This document shows, in pieces, positions 1 through 15,031 of a stretch of DNA of 64,000 nt. The notes below the pieces were generated by a model. It did no database searches. It saw only the letters and a program-made list of their open reading frames with translations, and was not told where the DNA came from. The position numbers were made by a program, and so were the translations under genes. Each line of letters starts with the position of its first letter. Within the stretch, counting starts at the first letter, position 1. The stretch comes from Blastococcus sp. TF02-09 (GTDB lineage Bacteria; Actinomycetota; Actinomycetes; Mycobacteriales; Geodermatophilaceae), in assembly GCF_003319105.1 (NCBI RefSeq), contig NZ_QOHH01000001.1:310001-374000 (forward strand). The letters run 5' to 3'.

Positions 1-2133
1 CGTCGACGTCGTCGGGTTGCCGTCGGGGTCGTAGAGGACCTCCTCGAGCAGGGCCTGCGCTGCGCCCTGCGCCAGCCCGCCGTGCCGCTGCCCCTCGGCG
101 ATCAGCGGGTTCATGATCACGCCGGCGTCGTCGAGGGCGATCAGCCGGACGAGCTCGGCCTTGCCGGACTCGACGTCGACCTCGGCGACGGCGACGTGCG
201 CGCCGAACGGGTACGTGGCGCCCGGGGCGGTGAAGACGCTGCGGACGAACAACCGCTCCTTCTCCGCGAGTGCGGCGAAGGAGATGGCCGCGCCCGGGAC
301 GCCGGCGACCTGCAGCTCGGCGTTGTCCCGGTCGACCACGAGGTCGGCGGGGTCGACCTCGAGCTCGTCGGCGGCCCGCTGCCGGGCGAGCTCGATCAGC
401 TCCTCGGTGGCCTGCCGGACCGCGGCGCCGCCCTGCTGCAGGCTGCGCGAGCCGCCGGTGCCGCCGCCCTCGGGGACCAGGTCCGTGTCGCCCCAGCGGA
501 CGGTGATCCGCTCGACCGGGATGCCGAGCTCCTCGCTGGCCAGCATCGCCCACACCGTCGAGTGGCCCTGCCCGTGCGGGGAGGTGCCGGTCAGGATCGT
601 CGCGGACCCGTCGGGGTGCACCTCGACCAGCGCGTTCTCGCGCGACTCCCCGGACTCCGAGCCGCCGCCGGTGATCTCCACGTACACCGAGAGCCCGATG
701 CCCAGCTGGCGGACGTCGCCCCGCTCGCGCCGGGCCGCCTGCTCGGCGCGGAGCCCCGCGTAGTCGGCCGCCGCGAGCACCGTGTCCAGGGCCGCCGCGT
801 AGTCCCCGGAGTCGTACAGCGCGCCGCCCTTGCTCAGGCGCGGCTCGGTGAAGGCCGGGATCAGGTTCTTCCGCCGCACCTCGGCCGGGTCCATCCCGAT
901 CTCGGCGGCGAACAGGTCCACGGCCCGCTCGACGGCCGCCGTGGCCTCGGGCCGCCCGGCTCCGCGGTAGGCGCCCACCGGGGTCGTGTTCGTGACGACG
1001 CTCGCGAACGACGTCTCCAGCACCGGGACGTCGTAGACGCCGGGCGCCATGAGCAGGGTGAGCGAGGGCAGCAGCGCGCCGAACTTGGGATAGGCGCCGC
1101 TGTCCTGCAGGACGTGCAGCCGGTAGGCCCGGATCGTCCCGTCGCGGTCGCCGCCGACGGTGACGGTCTGCACCTGGGCGCGGCCGTGCGTCATCGCGAC
1201 CAGGTTCTCCGAGCGGGTCTCCACCCACCGCGCCGGCCGGCCGACGGAGCGGGCGGCCAGGGCGATCACGGCGTGCTCGACGTCGGCACCGAACTTGCCG
1301 CCGAACGCGCCGCCCACGTCCGGCGTGATCACCCGGACGGCGTCGGCACCGAGGCGCAGCATGCCGCGCACCGAGCGCTTGCTGCCCTGGGCGCCCTGGT
1401 TGGGCAGCCAGATCGTCAGCCGGCCGTCCTCGTCCCAGGCCGCCGCGGCGGCGCGGACCTCCAGCGGGGCCACGGCCACTCGCTGGTTGAGGATCTCCTG
1501 GGACACCACCACCTCGCAGCCGGCGAACGCGTCAGCGGCGGCCGCGGGGCCGTCGTCGGTGGCGCCCTCCGCGGCGGCCAGGTCCTCCCCGGCCGCGGCC
1601 TGCGCGGCGGCGACCGGGCTGCGGAAGCAGACGTTGGTGCCGGCCTCGGGGAACAGCAGCACCTCGTCGGTCAGCGCGTCCGCCGGATCGACGACGGCGG
1701 GCAGCGGCTCGTAGTCGACGGCGACCAGCTCCGCGGCGTCCTCGCCCTGGTAGCGCTCCTCGGTGAGGACGACGGCGACCGGTTCGCCCACGTAGCGGAC
1801 GACGTCGCGGGCCAGCAGCGGCTGCATCATCGGCGCCGGGTACATCGGCATCATCGGCCGCTGCTCCGGCGCGCCCAGCTCGTCGGCGGTGAGCACGGCG
1901 ACCACGCCCGGCATCCCCGTCGCGCCCGAGACGTCGATCGACCCGATCCGCGCGTGCGCGATCGGCGAGCGCACGAACGTCGCGTGCACCGCGCCGGCCA
2001 GCCGCTCGTCGACGAGGTCGTCGGTGTACACGGCTCCCGTGGTGAGGAACCCGGGGTCCTCGCTGCGGAGCACCCGCGTCCCCAGGATGCTGCCCGCCGG
2101 GAGCGGGACGCCGGTCGTCTCCGGAATCGCCAT
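1..2133 (-). CDS. Molybdenum hydroxylase large subunit, form II CoxL-like (partial)
   Basis: Molybdopterin-binding catalytic subunit of a xanthine oxidase-family (CO dehydrogenase-like) hydroxylase; 711 residues are visible and the C-terminus runs off the left edge. The ATG start gives MAIPETTGVPLPAG, followed by the small aldehyde oxidase/xanthine dehydrogenase a/b hammerhead domain and then the Mo-binding domain. The active-site loop at residues 388-394 reads AYRGAGR. This is the form II signature; genuine CO dehydrogenases (form I) carry AYxCSFR. The protein is therefore a hydroxylase of unknown substrate, not a proven CO oxidiser. It is transcribed away from the small and medium subunit genes, whereas cox operons usually run M-S-L on one strand. 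The catalytic Glu near the C-terminus is outside the window. Confidence 0.9.
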   Translation of the reverse strand, partial: MAIPETTGVPLPAGSILGTRVLRSEDPGFLTTGAVYTDDLVDERLAGAVHATFVRSPIAHARIGSIDVSGATGMPGVVAVLTADELGAPEQRPMMPMYPAPMMQPLLARDVVRYVGEPVAVVLTEERYQGEDAAELVAVDYEPLPAVVDPADALTDEVLLFPEAGTNVCFRSPVAAAQAAAGEDLAAAEGATDDGPAAAADAFAGCEVVVSQEILNQRVAVAPLEVRAAAAAWDEDGRLTIWLPNQGAQGSKRSVRGMLRLGADAVRVITPDVGGAFGGKFGADVEHAVIALAARSVGRPARWVETRSENLVAMTHGRAQVQTVTVGGDRDGTIRAYRLHVLQDSGAYPKFGALLPSLTLLMAPGVYDVPVLETSFASVVTNTTPVGAYRGAGRPEATAAVERAVDLFAAEIGMDPAEVRRKNLIPAFTEPRLSKGGALYDSGDYAAALDTVLAAADYAGLRAEQAARRERGDVRQLGIGLSVYVEITGGGSESGESRENALVEVHPDGSATILTGTSPHGQGHSTVWAMLASEELGIPVERITVRWGDTDLVPEGGGTGGSRSLQQGGAAVRQATEELIELARQRAADELEVDPADLVVDRDNAELQVAGVPGAAISFAALAEKERLFVRSVFTAPGATYPFGAHVAVAEVDVESGKAELVRLIALDDAGVIMNPLIAEGQRHGGLAQGAAQALLEEVLYDPDGNPTTST

Positions 2134-2173
2134 GACCGGGAACGTGGCACTGCACCGGCCGGCGTGCAAGGGC

Positions 2174-2197
2174 GGACACGCGGGAGCGGCCGTGTCC
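2174..2197. promoter_or_regulatory. Inverted repeat in divergent hydroxylase promoter region
   Basis: The 128 bp between the divergent large-subunit and small-subunit genes contains GGACACG, a 10 bp spacer and CGTGTCC. It could be an operator for either direction. No regulator gene sits next to it, so assignment is inference from position and symmetry only. Confidence 0.3.
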
Positions 2198-2261
2198 GGG
2201 GGTGTGCCGGGCGCCCGGACGGTGTAGACCTCGATCACCGCCGTCAGCAGAGGGGCAGCCG

Positions 2262-2758
2262 ATGCAGGTCTCCATCACCGTGAACGGGAACCAGCGCACC
2301 GACGAGGTCGAACCGCGGTTGCTGCTGGCCCACTACCTGCGCGAGGTGCGCGGACTGCGGGCGACCAACATCGGCTGCGACACGACCTCCTGCGGCGCGT
2401 GCACGGTCATCGTCGACGGGCTCAGCGTGAAGTCCTGCACCGTGCTCGCCGCGCAGGCCGACGGCGCCGAGGTCACCACGCTGGAGGGCCTGGCGGCCGC
2501 GGACGGCGAGCTGCACCCGGTGCAGTCGGCCTTCCGGGAGGAGCACGGGCTGCAGTGCGGGTTCTGCACGCCGGGCATGGTCATGGCCGCGATCGGCCTG
2601 CTGGCCGACAACCCGGACCCGACCGACCGCGAGGTGCGAGAGGGCCTGGAGGGCAACCTCTGCCGGTGCACGGGCTACCACAACATCGTCCGGGCGGTCC
2701 GCACCGCGGCGAAGGCCGGTGCGGCGGCCGGCCGGGTTCCCCAGGGGCGGGTGGAGGC

Positions 2759-2762
<4 letters not shown>
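2262..2762 (+). CDS. Molybdenum hydroxylase small subunit, [2Fe-2S] protein
   Basis: Electron-transfer subunit (CoxS/XDH iron-sulfur type), 166 residues, which passes electrons from the molybdenum site to FAD. The N-terminal plant-type ferredoxin domain has cluster ligands C39, C44, C47 and C59. The C-terminal all-helical [2Fe-2S] domain has C99, C102, C134 and C136 in the motifs QCGFCTPGM and CRCTGY. All eight cysteines are present, so both clusters should form. The ATG at 2262 is preceded by AGAGGGG at a suitable distance. The stop codon overlaps the GTG start of the medium subunit by 4 bp, which implies translational coupling. Length is normal for the family. Confidence 0.93.
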
Positions 2763-6366
<3,604 letters not shown>

Positions 6367-6385
6367 CGACGTCCGGAGGGCCGCG

Positions 6386-7429
6386 CTACCCGGACCGGTG
6401 GGACGCGGTTCCCGCCGGCCCGCGGGGCCACGAGCAGGGGACGTAGAGGCCGTCCCGCTCCGCGCGGACCGCGGCCAGCGTCCGCGTGGGCGCCTGGAGC
6501 TTCACCAGGACGTGCTCGAGGTGGGCCGCGACGGTGCGCGGCGCGACCACGAGCGTGCGGGCGATCTCCTGGTTGGAGCAGCCCTCGACCAGCAGGCCCA
6601 GCACCTCCAGCTCCCGTGGCGTCAGGCCGTGCAGGTCGTGCGCCGGCGACAGCAGCGTGACGGCGGTGAGGCCGCGCGGCACGTCGTCGGGCGCCGCCAG
6701 CACGGTGACGCGCACGTGCCCGTCGGGGGCCTGGGTGCCCCCGAGCGGCCAGAGGAACGACGAGTAGACGTGCCCGTCGTCGACCCGTTCCCGCGCGGCG
6801 GCCAGGACGGGGGAGCCGACACCCAGGAGCGCGTCCGACGGCATGCCGGGCAAACCCTGGCGCCCGCCGTCGGCGCGCAGCACCACGCCGGCGGTGGCGC
6901 CCCGCACCAGACGGGCGGCGGTGGCCAGCGACCGCATGGGGTCGATGCCGTCCGCGATGACCGGCGCCACCCGGGCGAGCCGGCGGCGGACCTCCGGGGA
7001 CGGCGGCTCGGAGGTGCCGGACAGGAGGGCGAGGAAGCCCACGTGCCGCCCCTCCGAACCGAACAGGCCGACGGCCAGGCCCTCGTGGATGCCGGCCGGG
7101 TGGAGGCACTCCGCCCAGGTCTGCAGCTCCGCGGCCGGATAGGGCAGGTCGGAGGGGCTCAACGGCGGCCGTGGCTGGTCGGTGCCGGTGGTCGCGATGT
7201 CCCGGGCATTGAGGGGCCCGGAGAGGAAGTCGACGACCGGGCCGTCCAGGTCGACGCTGGCCAGCGAGTGGTAGCCGGACCCCAACGGATCGGCGAGCGC
7301 CAGCCAGGCACCGTCGAAGGGGACGAGCCGGTGGAGGATCTCGAGCAGTGAGCGACCGCGCTCGGCGGTGCTGCCGGCCGAGGCGGCCGCCTCGGCGAGC
7401 AGCAATTCGCCAGCCTGGTCCGAGCGCAT
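6386..7429 (-). CDS. LuxR-family regulator with N-terminal GAF-like domain
   Basis: Predicted DNA-binding transcription factor, 347 residues. The first 250 or so residues resemble a GAF-type sensor (ILHRLVPFDGAWLAL, AVGLFGSEGRHVGFLALLSG). The last 70 contain a good LuxR/GerE helix-turn-helix: GLTPRELEVLGLLVEG, then CSNQEIARTLVVAPRTVAAH. There is no receiver domain, so it should respond to a ligand or to redox or protein input. The ATG is preceded by GGAG. It lies divergent from the ClpC-type gene across 250 bp and has a clear paralogue at 11300-12328. The effector is unknown. Confidence 0.85.
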   Translation of the reverse strand: MRSDQAGELLLAEAAASAGSTAERGRSLLEILHRLVPFDGAWLALADPLGSGYHSLASVDLDGPVVDFLSGPLNARDIATTGTDQPRPPLSPSDLPYPAAELQTWAECLHPAGIHEGLAVGLFGSEGRHVGFLALLSGTSEPPSPEVRRRLARVAPVIADGIDPMRSLATAARLVRGATAGVVLRADGGRQGLPGMPSDALLGVGSPVLAAARERVDDGHVYSSFLWPLGGTQAPDGHVRVTVLAAPDDVPRGLTAVTLLSPAHDLHGLTPRELEVLGLLVEGCSNQEIARTLVVAPRTVAAHLEHVLVKLQAPTRTLAAVRAERDGLYVPCSWPRGPAGTASHRSG

Positions 7430-7603
7430 GGCAGCTCCTGGGAGGTGCGCAGGCGGGCCGCCTGCACGACCGGACCGTTGTTCGATCCCTCGGGCGACAC
7501 CGCTGAGTCAGAGATACCGCGTGCGACGGCGGTCCACCACATGAGCCATGACGTAGATCCACCGGCGCGTGAGCCGGAGCCCCCTCGCCGGCGGGGCCGA
7601 GTG

Positions 7604-7618
7604 GGCAGGATGACCGAT
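7604..7618 (+). promoter_or_regulatory. GGCAG-N5-CCGAT element upstream of Clp gene
   Basis: Within the 250 bp divergent LuxR/Clp region sits GGCAGGATGACCGAT, ending 62 bp before the Clp start. The same pattern recurs upstream of two zinc-dehydrogenase operons in this window (12715-12729 and 20520-20534). Function is inferred only from recurrence and promoter-proximal position. I saw no other supported site in this intergenic stretch. Confidence 0.3.
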
Positions 7619-7680
7619 GGAGATCGCCGGCCGGCGCGGGTAGGGCTAGAGGCCCATGTCACCACCGGGACGGACCAGCG

Positions 7681-10209
<2,529 letters not shown>

Positions 10210-10229
10210 GCGGCGGGCCGCGTCCCGGC

Positions 10230-10250
10230 GTCCGCACGTCGGGTGCGGAC
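10230..10250 (+). terminator. Stem-loop after Clp gene
   Basis: GTCCGCAC, loop GTCGG, GTGCGGAC: a perfect 8 bp stem beginning 20 bp after the Clp stop codon and before the LysR start. There is no U-tract, as is common for actinobacterial terminators. Confidence 0.5.
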
Positions 10251-10343
10251 CTGCGCATCGTCGACCCGTCGAGCGGGGGAGCGGCCGACGAGGGCGACCC
10301 CCGCGGATGGGTCGCCGTCCCGTTCCCGGAGGTAGCCTGCCCC

Positions 10344-11294
10344 GTGGACCTCCGGCAGCTCAGGTACTTCCTCACCGTGGCAGAGGAGCGGCGCTTCGCC
10401 GCGGCCGCGCGCCGGCTCCACATCGCCGCCCCCTCGCTCTCGCAGCAGATCCGGGCCCTGGAGCGCGACCTGCACGTCACGCTCTTCGACCGCACCTCCC
10501 GCGGGGCCGAGCTGACGCCGGCAGGGCGGCTGCTCGTGGAGCGGGCGCGAGTGATCATGACCGAGGTGGAGCGCGCCCGGCACGACGTGCGCTCGGCCGG
10601 GCCCGACAGCCGGGAACAGGTGGCGCTGCGGGTCTCCACCCTGGCGGAGCGGGCCCTCGACGGACCGCTGCGGCAGGTCGGCGCGGCCGTGCCGGGCGTC
10701 GAGGTCGTGGTCTCGTCCAGCCCCGGGGACGACGCCGTCGAGTCCGTCCGCCAGGGGCGGGCCGACGCCGCGGTCGTGTGGCACCGCCCGCCGGAGCACC
10801 GCGACCTCGACGGGGTCGTGCTGGGCTCGGTGCTGTGGGGGGTCGTCCTGCCGGAGGGGCACCGGCTCGCCGGCCGTGCGGGGATCCCGGTCGCCGCGCT
10901 CGGGCAGGAACCCGTGGTGATGTTCCCGTTCCCCCCGTTCGCGGGCATCTGGCAGCGCGCCGTGGACCACGTGCTGCCGGGGGGAGTGGAACCCGGGCAG
11001 ATCGTCGTCGAGCGCGACCTGATCAACGGCCCCGAGGCGATGCTGCGGGCCGTCGCAGCGGGGTCCGGGCTCGCTCCGGCGATCCTCGGCGTCACCGCGC
11101 ACCTGGCCGTGGACGGGGTCGTCGAACGGCCGCTGGATCCGCCGCTGCTGCTCGACCTGGAGGTGGTCTGGCGCCGGCCCGCCCGCACCGCGGTCCGGCG
11201 GCTGGTCGAGTACCTCGTCGCGGCGGCCGACGACCCCGCCGTCCCCGTCACGGCTCCCCGGCGTCGTCCGCACGAGGAGGCGGCCGGGCTCTGA
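10344..11294 (+). CDS. LysR-family transcriptional regulator
   Basis: DNA-binding regulator, 316 residues. I chose the GTG at 10344 because GGAGGT lies 10 bp upstream and the product then begins with the canonical LysR start VDLRQLRYFLTVAEE. Residues 1-60 form the winged helix-turn-helix (FAAAARRLHIAAPSLSQQIRALE). The remainder is a periplasmic-binding-protein-like effector domain (about 85-295) with a Pro/Arg-rich tail. LysR proteins often control a divergent neighbour, but here both flanks are co-directional or convergent, so the target is not evident. Confidence 0.88.
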   Translation: MDLRQLRYFLTVAEERRFAAAARRLHIAAPSLSQQIRALERDLHVTLFDRTSRGAELTPAGRLLVERARVIMTEVERARHDVRSAGPDSREQVALRVSTLAERALDGPLRQVGAAVPGVEVVVSSSPGDDAVESVRQGRADAAVVWHRPPEHRDLDGVVLGSVLWGVVLPEGHRLAGRAGIPVAALGQEPVVMFPFPPFAGIWQRAVDHVLPGGVEPGQIVVERDLINGPEAMLRAVAAGSGLAPAILGVTAHLAVDGVVERPLDPPLLLDLEVVWRRPARTAVRRLVEYLVAAADDPAVPVTAPRRRPHEEAAGL

Positions 11295-11299
11295 GGGGC

Positions 11300-12328
11300 T
11301 CAGTCCGGGGTGCCCAGCCGGGGAGGGATCCGCAGCCCGCTGCGCAGCGCGCGGACCGCCGTGGCCGTGAGGTCGGTCGTGCCCAGAGCGGCCAGGCTGC
11401 GCCCGAGGGCACCGGCCACCGCCACCGTGTCGACGGCGAGCGCCGTGCCCAGGGCCCGGAGGTCGGTGACCCCCTCGACCAGGACGCCCAGCACCCGGAG
11501 GTCGAGGACGCCGAGGCCGGAGAGGTCGCCGGGTGGGCTCAGCAGCACCGCCGCGGAGAGCTGGTCGAGCTCGGGGCGGGCGAAGTCCAGCGCGGTGACG
11601 CGAACCAGGCCGTCCCCGCCAGGGCCCGGCGAGGGGGCGAGGAAGGAGATGTGCTCGCCGCTGTCGGCCAGTTCGTCCGCGGCGACCGCGAGGACCCGTG
11701 AGCCGCGCACCAGCAGGCGGTCGTCGGGCAGACCCGGCAGCGGGAGGACGTCGCCCCCGCGGGTGAGCACGACGCCGGCGGCGGCGCCCGCGACGATCCG
11801 GGAGGTCGCGGCGATGTCCCGCGTGCGGTCGAGATCGTCGGCGATCACCGACGTGAGGGCGGCGACGACGCGGAGATCCACGCGGTTCGGTCGCGACGGG
11901 TCGCCGGAGAGCAGGCTGAGGAAGCCGATGTGCCGCCCCGACGACGTGAACAGCCCCGCCGCCAGGCCCTCGCGGAAACCGGCCGGCAGGAGATGGTCGG
12001 CCCAGGCGCCGACCTCGGCCAGGGGGACCGGTATCTCGCTGGCGAGCATCGGGGGCCGGTGCCGGTTCAGGCCGAGCCCCGCCACCTCCTCCTCGGCGTC
12101 CGGGCGGCCGAAGTACTCGCGCAGCGGCGCGGCCTCGCCGGTGGTGGCGAGGGGGACGTGCAGGCGCCGCTCGGCATCGCGCACGGCCAGCCAGGCGGCG
12201 TCGAACGGCAGGATGCGCCCGATCCGGTGCAGGACCTCGGCGGCACGTTCCTCGACGGGCGCCCGGGAGGCCGCGATGTCCGCGAGCTCCTTCCGGAGAC
12301 GCGGCAGCTCCGGGCCGGTGCCGACCAT
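11300..12328 (-). CDS. GAF-like/LuxR paralogue with degenerate helix-turn-helix
   Basis: 342 residues, clearly paralogous to the regulator at 6386-7429: same length, same blocks (ILPFDAAWLAV, HLLPAGFREGLAAGLF, SSGRHIGFLSLLSGDPS) and same C-terminal end (LRSGLRIPP matching ERDGLYVP). The C-terminal GerE-like segment has drifted. GLTPRELEVL has become GLGVLDLRVL and the recognition-helix region is Ala/Leu-rich without the usual T-V-x-x-H. It may bind DNA differently or act as a non-DNA-binding partner of the paralogue. The ATG at 12328 is preferred over the GTG 6 bp upstream because GGGAGG is then correctly spaced. Confidence 0.75.
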   Translation of the reverse strand: MVGTGPELPRLRKELADIAASRAPVEERAAEVLHRIGRILPFDAAWLAVRDAERRLHVPLATTGEAAPLREYFGRPDAEEEVAGLGLNRHRPPMLASEIPVPLAEVGAWADHLLPAGFREGLAAGLFTSSGRHIGFLSLLSGDPSRPNRVDLRVVAALTSVIADDLDRTRDIAATSRIVAGAAAGVVLTRGGDVLPLPGLPDDRLLVRGSRVLAVAADELADSGEHISFLAPSPGPGGDGLVRVTALDFARPELDQLSAAVLLSPPGDLSGLGVLDLRVLGVLVEGVTDLRALGTALAVDTVAVAGALGRSLAALGTTDLTATAVRALRSGLRIPPRLGTPD

Positions 12329-12379
12329 CGCCACAGTCCTCCCGCCCTACGCCCGTGACGATGATCCGGTGCGGTCCCG

Positions 12380-12598
12380 TCAGACGAAGCCCTCGTTGTG
12401 GGGCTCGATGCTGGCAGAGGGGTCCACTCCCTTGTCGGCGGCGGGCTGGACCGGGCCTTCGCCCGGCTCGGACCCGGAGCCCGCCGCGGTGTTCCGCGAG
12501 GACCGCTCCGGATCGGTCACGTCCGTCGTCGTCGGCGCCTGTCCGATCCGCTTGGCGTTCGGTCCGGTCCCGACGTCTTCCAGTTCTGGCTCGCTCAC
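12380..12598 (-). CDS. Small acidic hydrophilic protein, unknown function
   Basis: 72 residues starting at a GTG with GGAGGAG immediately upstream. The composition is Pro, Asp, Glu, Gly and Thr rich with no predicted membrane segment or obvious fold, so it is probably disordered. The phrase DVGTGPNAKRIGQAPTTTDVTDPE has a non-random look and the ribosome site is strong, which is why I accept it as a gene. It lies between the degenerate LuxR paralogue and the divergent dehydrogenase operon. Function is not recognisable. Confidence 0.6.
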   Translation of the reverse strand: MSEPELEDVGTGPNAKRIGQAPTTTDVTDPERSSRNTAAGSGSEPGEGPVQPAADKGVDPSASIEPHNEGFV

Positions 12599-12714
12599 GG
12601 CTCCTCCATCGGTGTCCGTCGTCGGCGCCGTCGAGGCGCGGGACCGACGCTAGGGCGGATCAGGGACCCGCGGCATCGGTCGATCGGCCGATGTCGGCGC
12701 TCGTCGGCGGGATG

Positions 12715-12729
12715 GGCAGAACGACCGAT
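12715..12729 (+). promoter_or_regulatory. GGCAG-N5-CCGAT element upstream of dehydrogenase operon
   Basis: GGCAGAACGACCGAT lies 86 bp before the first dehydrogenase start, in a 216 bp divergent intergenic region. The same region holds further half-sites about 40-60 bp upstream (CATCGG and CCGATG around 12674-12692). It matches the elements at 7604 and 20520. Confidence 0.3.
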
Positions 12730-12814
12730 ACCGCGCCCCCGGTCGTCGCGGGTTCGATCGAGTTCCGACCCCGCGCCCGAGGCGGCGGGGACACGCGCGA
12801 TTCGAGGAGTCAAC

Positions 12815-13969
12815 GTGAAGGCAGTGGTGCACGAGGGCCCGCGGCGGGTCAGCGTCAAGGACGTTCCCGATGCACGCATCGAGCGCCCGACCGACGTCCT
12901 GGTGCGGATCACCTCGACCAACATCTGCGGCTCGGACCTGCACATGTACGAGGGCCGCACCGACTTCGAGACCGGGCGCTGGTTCGGGCACGAGAACATG
13001 GGCCAGGTGGTCGAGGTCGGCGAGGGTGTCGACAAGGTGAAGGTGGGGGAGTACGTCGTCCTGCCGTTCAACATCGCCTGCGGGCACTGCAAGAACTGCG
13101 AGCAGCAGCTCACCAACTACTGCCTCACCGCGCAGCCGGTGCCCAACTTCGCCGGCGCCGCCTACGGCTTCGCCGACATGGGCCCCTGGGCCGGTGGGCA
13201 GGCCGAGCTGTTGCGCGTGCCGTGGGGTGACTTCAACTGTCTCCGGCTCGGTGAGGACGCCGAGCAGAAGCAGACCGACTACGTGATGCTGGCCGACATC
13301 TTCCCGACCGGCTACCACGCCACCGAGATGGCCGGCGTGAAGCCCGGTGATCAGACCGTCATCTACGGTGCCGGCCCCGTCGGGCTGATGGCCGCGCTGT
13401 CGGCCACGATCCGCGGCGCGGGCAAGGTGTTCGTGGTCGACCGGCACCCCGACCGGCTGCGGCTGGCCGAGTCGATCGGCGCGATCGCCATCGACGACTC
13501 GAAGGTCGACCCGGTGCAGGCCGTGCTCGACCAGACGATGGGGCTGGGCGCGGACAACGGCTGCGAGTGCGTCGGCTACCAGGCGCACGAGCCGGACGGC
13601 CAGGAGCAGGCCAACCTGACGATGAACCGGCTGGTCGCCTCGGTGCGCTTCACCGGGAAGATCGGCTGCGTCGGCGTCTACGTGCCGCAGGATCCCGGCG
13701 GCGCCGACGACCTGGCCAAGCAGGGCAAGATCGCCTTCGACTACGGCATGTTCTGGTTCAAGGGCCAGCACATCGGTAGCGGCCAGGCACCCATCAAGAA
13801 GTACAACCGGCAGCTGCGCGACCTCATCGCCGGGGGCAAGGCCGAGCCGTCGTTCATCGTCAGCCACGAGCTGCCGCTGGACCAGGCGCCCGACGCCTAC
13901 GAGCACTTCGACAAGCGCGACGAGGGCTGGACCAAGGTCGTGCTCCACCCGGCGATGGCGGGTGCCTGA
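12815..13969 (+). CDS. Zn-dependent dehydrogenase, glutathione-independent formaldehyde dehydrogenase-like
   Basis: Medium-chain dehydrogenase, 384 residues, predicted NAD-linked alcohol/aldehyde oxidation. Catalytic zinc ligands are C38 (NICGSD) and H59-E60 (FGHE). Structural zinc ligands are C89, C92, C95 and C103. The Rossmann motif is GAGPVG. The long insert with YVPQDPGGAD and GQAPIKKYNR resembles Pseudomonas glutathione-independent formaldehyde dehydrogenase/dismutase more than ordinary ADH. The GTG start has GAGGAG 5 bp upstream. It is the first gene of a tightly packed operon with a DJ-1 protein, an unknown protein and a second dehydrogenase, which suggests reactive-carbonyl handling. 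Substrate is inferred. Confidence 0.85.
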   Translation: MKAVVHEGPRRVSVKDVPDARIERPTDVLVRITSTNICGSDLHMYEGRTDFETGRWFGHENMGQVVEVGEGVDKVKVGEYVVLPFNIACGHCKNCEQQLTNYCLTAQPVPNFAGAAYGFADMGPWAGGQAELLRVPWGDFNCLRLGEDAEQKQTDYVMLADIFPTGYHATEMAGVKPGDQTVIYGAGPVGLMAALSATIRGAGKVFVVDRHPDRLRLAESIGAIAIDDSKVDPVQAVLDQTMGLGADNGCECVGYQAHEPDGQEQANLTMNRLVASVRFTGKIGCVGVYVPQDPGGADDLAKQGKIAFDYGMFWFKGQHIGSGQAPIKKYNRQLRDLIAGGKAEPSFIVSHELPLDQAPDAYEHFDKRDEGWTKVVLHPAMAGA

Positions 13970-13970
13970 C

Positions 13971-14546
13971 ATGGCAGGGGAGCTGAACGGACGACGGGTC
14001 GCGATCCTCGCGGCCGACGGCGTGGAGCGCGTCGAGCTGGAACAGCCGCGGCGGGCCCTGGACGACGCCGGTGCGCGCACCGACGTCATCTCGATCAAGA
14101 GCGGCGAGATCGCGGCCCGCAACAACGACCTGGAGGACGCCGGCACCTTCGGCGTCGACCGGCTGGTCGGGGCCGCCTCGGTGGACGAGTACGACGCGCT
14201 GCTGCTCCCGGGAGGCACCGTCAACCCGGACAAGCTGCGGATGGAGCCGACGGCGGTCGCGTTCGTCCGGAACTTCGTCGAGTCCGGCAAGCCGGTGGCG
14301 AGCATCTGCCACGGGCCGTGGAACTTCGTCGAGGCCGGCGTCGCGAGCGGCCGCCGGCTGACCTCGTTCCCGAGCATCCGCACGGACCTGCGCAACGCCG
14401 GGGCCGAGGTGGTCGACGAGGAGGTCGTCACCGACGGCAACATCACCACGAGCCGGTCGCCGGACGACCTGCCGGCGTTCTGCGCCCGCATCGTGCAGGA
14501 GTTCGCCCGGGCTCCGGAGCCCGCAGGGGCGGGTGGGAGCTCGTGA
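13971..14546 (+). CDS. DJ-1/PfpI family protein (glyoxalase III / protease-like)
   Basis: 191 residues starting at the ATG one base after the upstream stop codon. It has the DJ-1/PfpI flavodoxin-like fold with nucleophile C113 in the elbow ASICHGPWNF and the conserved LLLPGGTVNPD segment. Close relatives are annotated as type 1 glutamine amidotransferase or intracellular protease PfpI; several family members deglycate or detoxify glyoxals. Its place between two aldehyde/alcohol dehydrogenases supports a carbonyl-stress role, but that is inference. Confidence 0.88.
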   Translation: MAGELNGRRVAILAADGVERVELEQPRRALDDAGARTDVISIKSGEIAARNNDLEDAGTFGVDRLVGAASVDEYDALLLPGGTVNPDKLRMEPTAVAFVRNFVESGKPVASICHGPWNFVEAGVASGRRLTSFPSIRTDLRNAGAEVVDEEVVTDGNITTSRSPDDLPAFCARIVQEFARAPEPAGAGGSS

Positions 14547-15031
14547 CCAGCGCGCTGGGGAGCGTGGCGTCGCTGGCGGCCCGAGCGGGCGGCGCCGTCG
14601 TCGACCAGGTCCGCTCGGCGCTCGGGCAGGGCGGAGGTGCGGGTGCGGCGAGCGCACCCGCATCGGGGTGGCTCGTGGTGAGCATCTACCGCGAGCCGAG
14701 CGAGATCGACGTCACCGCGTTGCCGGCGCCGCTGGCCGCGTACGGCGGCAGCATCGAGACACGGGTCCGCCCGGCGCCGGGCGGCAAGGGCAGCGAGCTC
14801 GCCGTGCGGCTGACCGGGGGCTCCTCGGGGAAGGCCTCCGCCCCGGCGCGGCTGGCGGGCAGCGACCCGCAGGGCGACCTGCGGTCCGCGCTGCGCCAGG
14901 CCAAGCAGCTGATCGAGGTCGGTGAGGTCCTCGCGGTCGACCCGACCCCGCACGGCAAGCGGACCGCCACGCCGGGCGGCGCGCTGCTGGAGGCGGCGAC
15001 GAAGCGGGCGCCGAAGGGAGGAGTGCTGTGA
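14543..15031 (+). CDS. Conserved operon protein of unknown function
   Basis: 162 residues; GTG overlaps the DJ-1 stop by 4 bp and its own stop overlaps the next GTG by 4 bp, so it is translationally locked into the dehydrogenase operon. An Ala/Gly-rich N-terminal 40 residues precedes a compact domain (WLVVSIYREPSEID, then LPAPLAAYGG and ELAVRL), then a helix LRSALRQAKQLIEVGEV and a basic tail. It lacks a signal peptide and membrane helix. The domain has a ferredoxin-like alternation of strands and helices but I do not recognise a named family. Confidence 0.75.
   Translation: MTSALGSVASLAARAGGAVVDQVRSALGQGGGAGAASAPASGWLVVSIYREPSEIDVTALPAPLAAYGGSIETRVRPAPGGKGSELAVRLTGGSSGKASAPARLAGSDPQGDLRSALRQAKQLIEVGEVLAVDPTPHGKRTATPGGALLEAATKRAPKGGVL

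Noticed and set aside
7430-7680. Heat-shock operators (HAIR or ClgR type) before the Clp gene.
   Set aside because: No convincing inverted repeat of either type was found in the 250 bp; only the GGCAG-N5-CCGAT element stood out.
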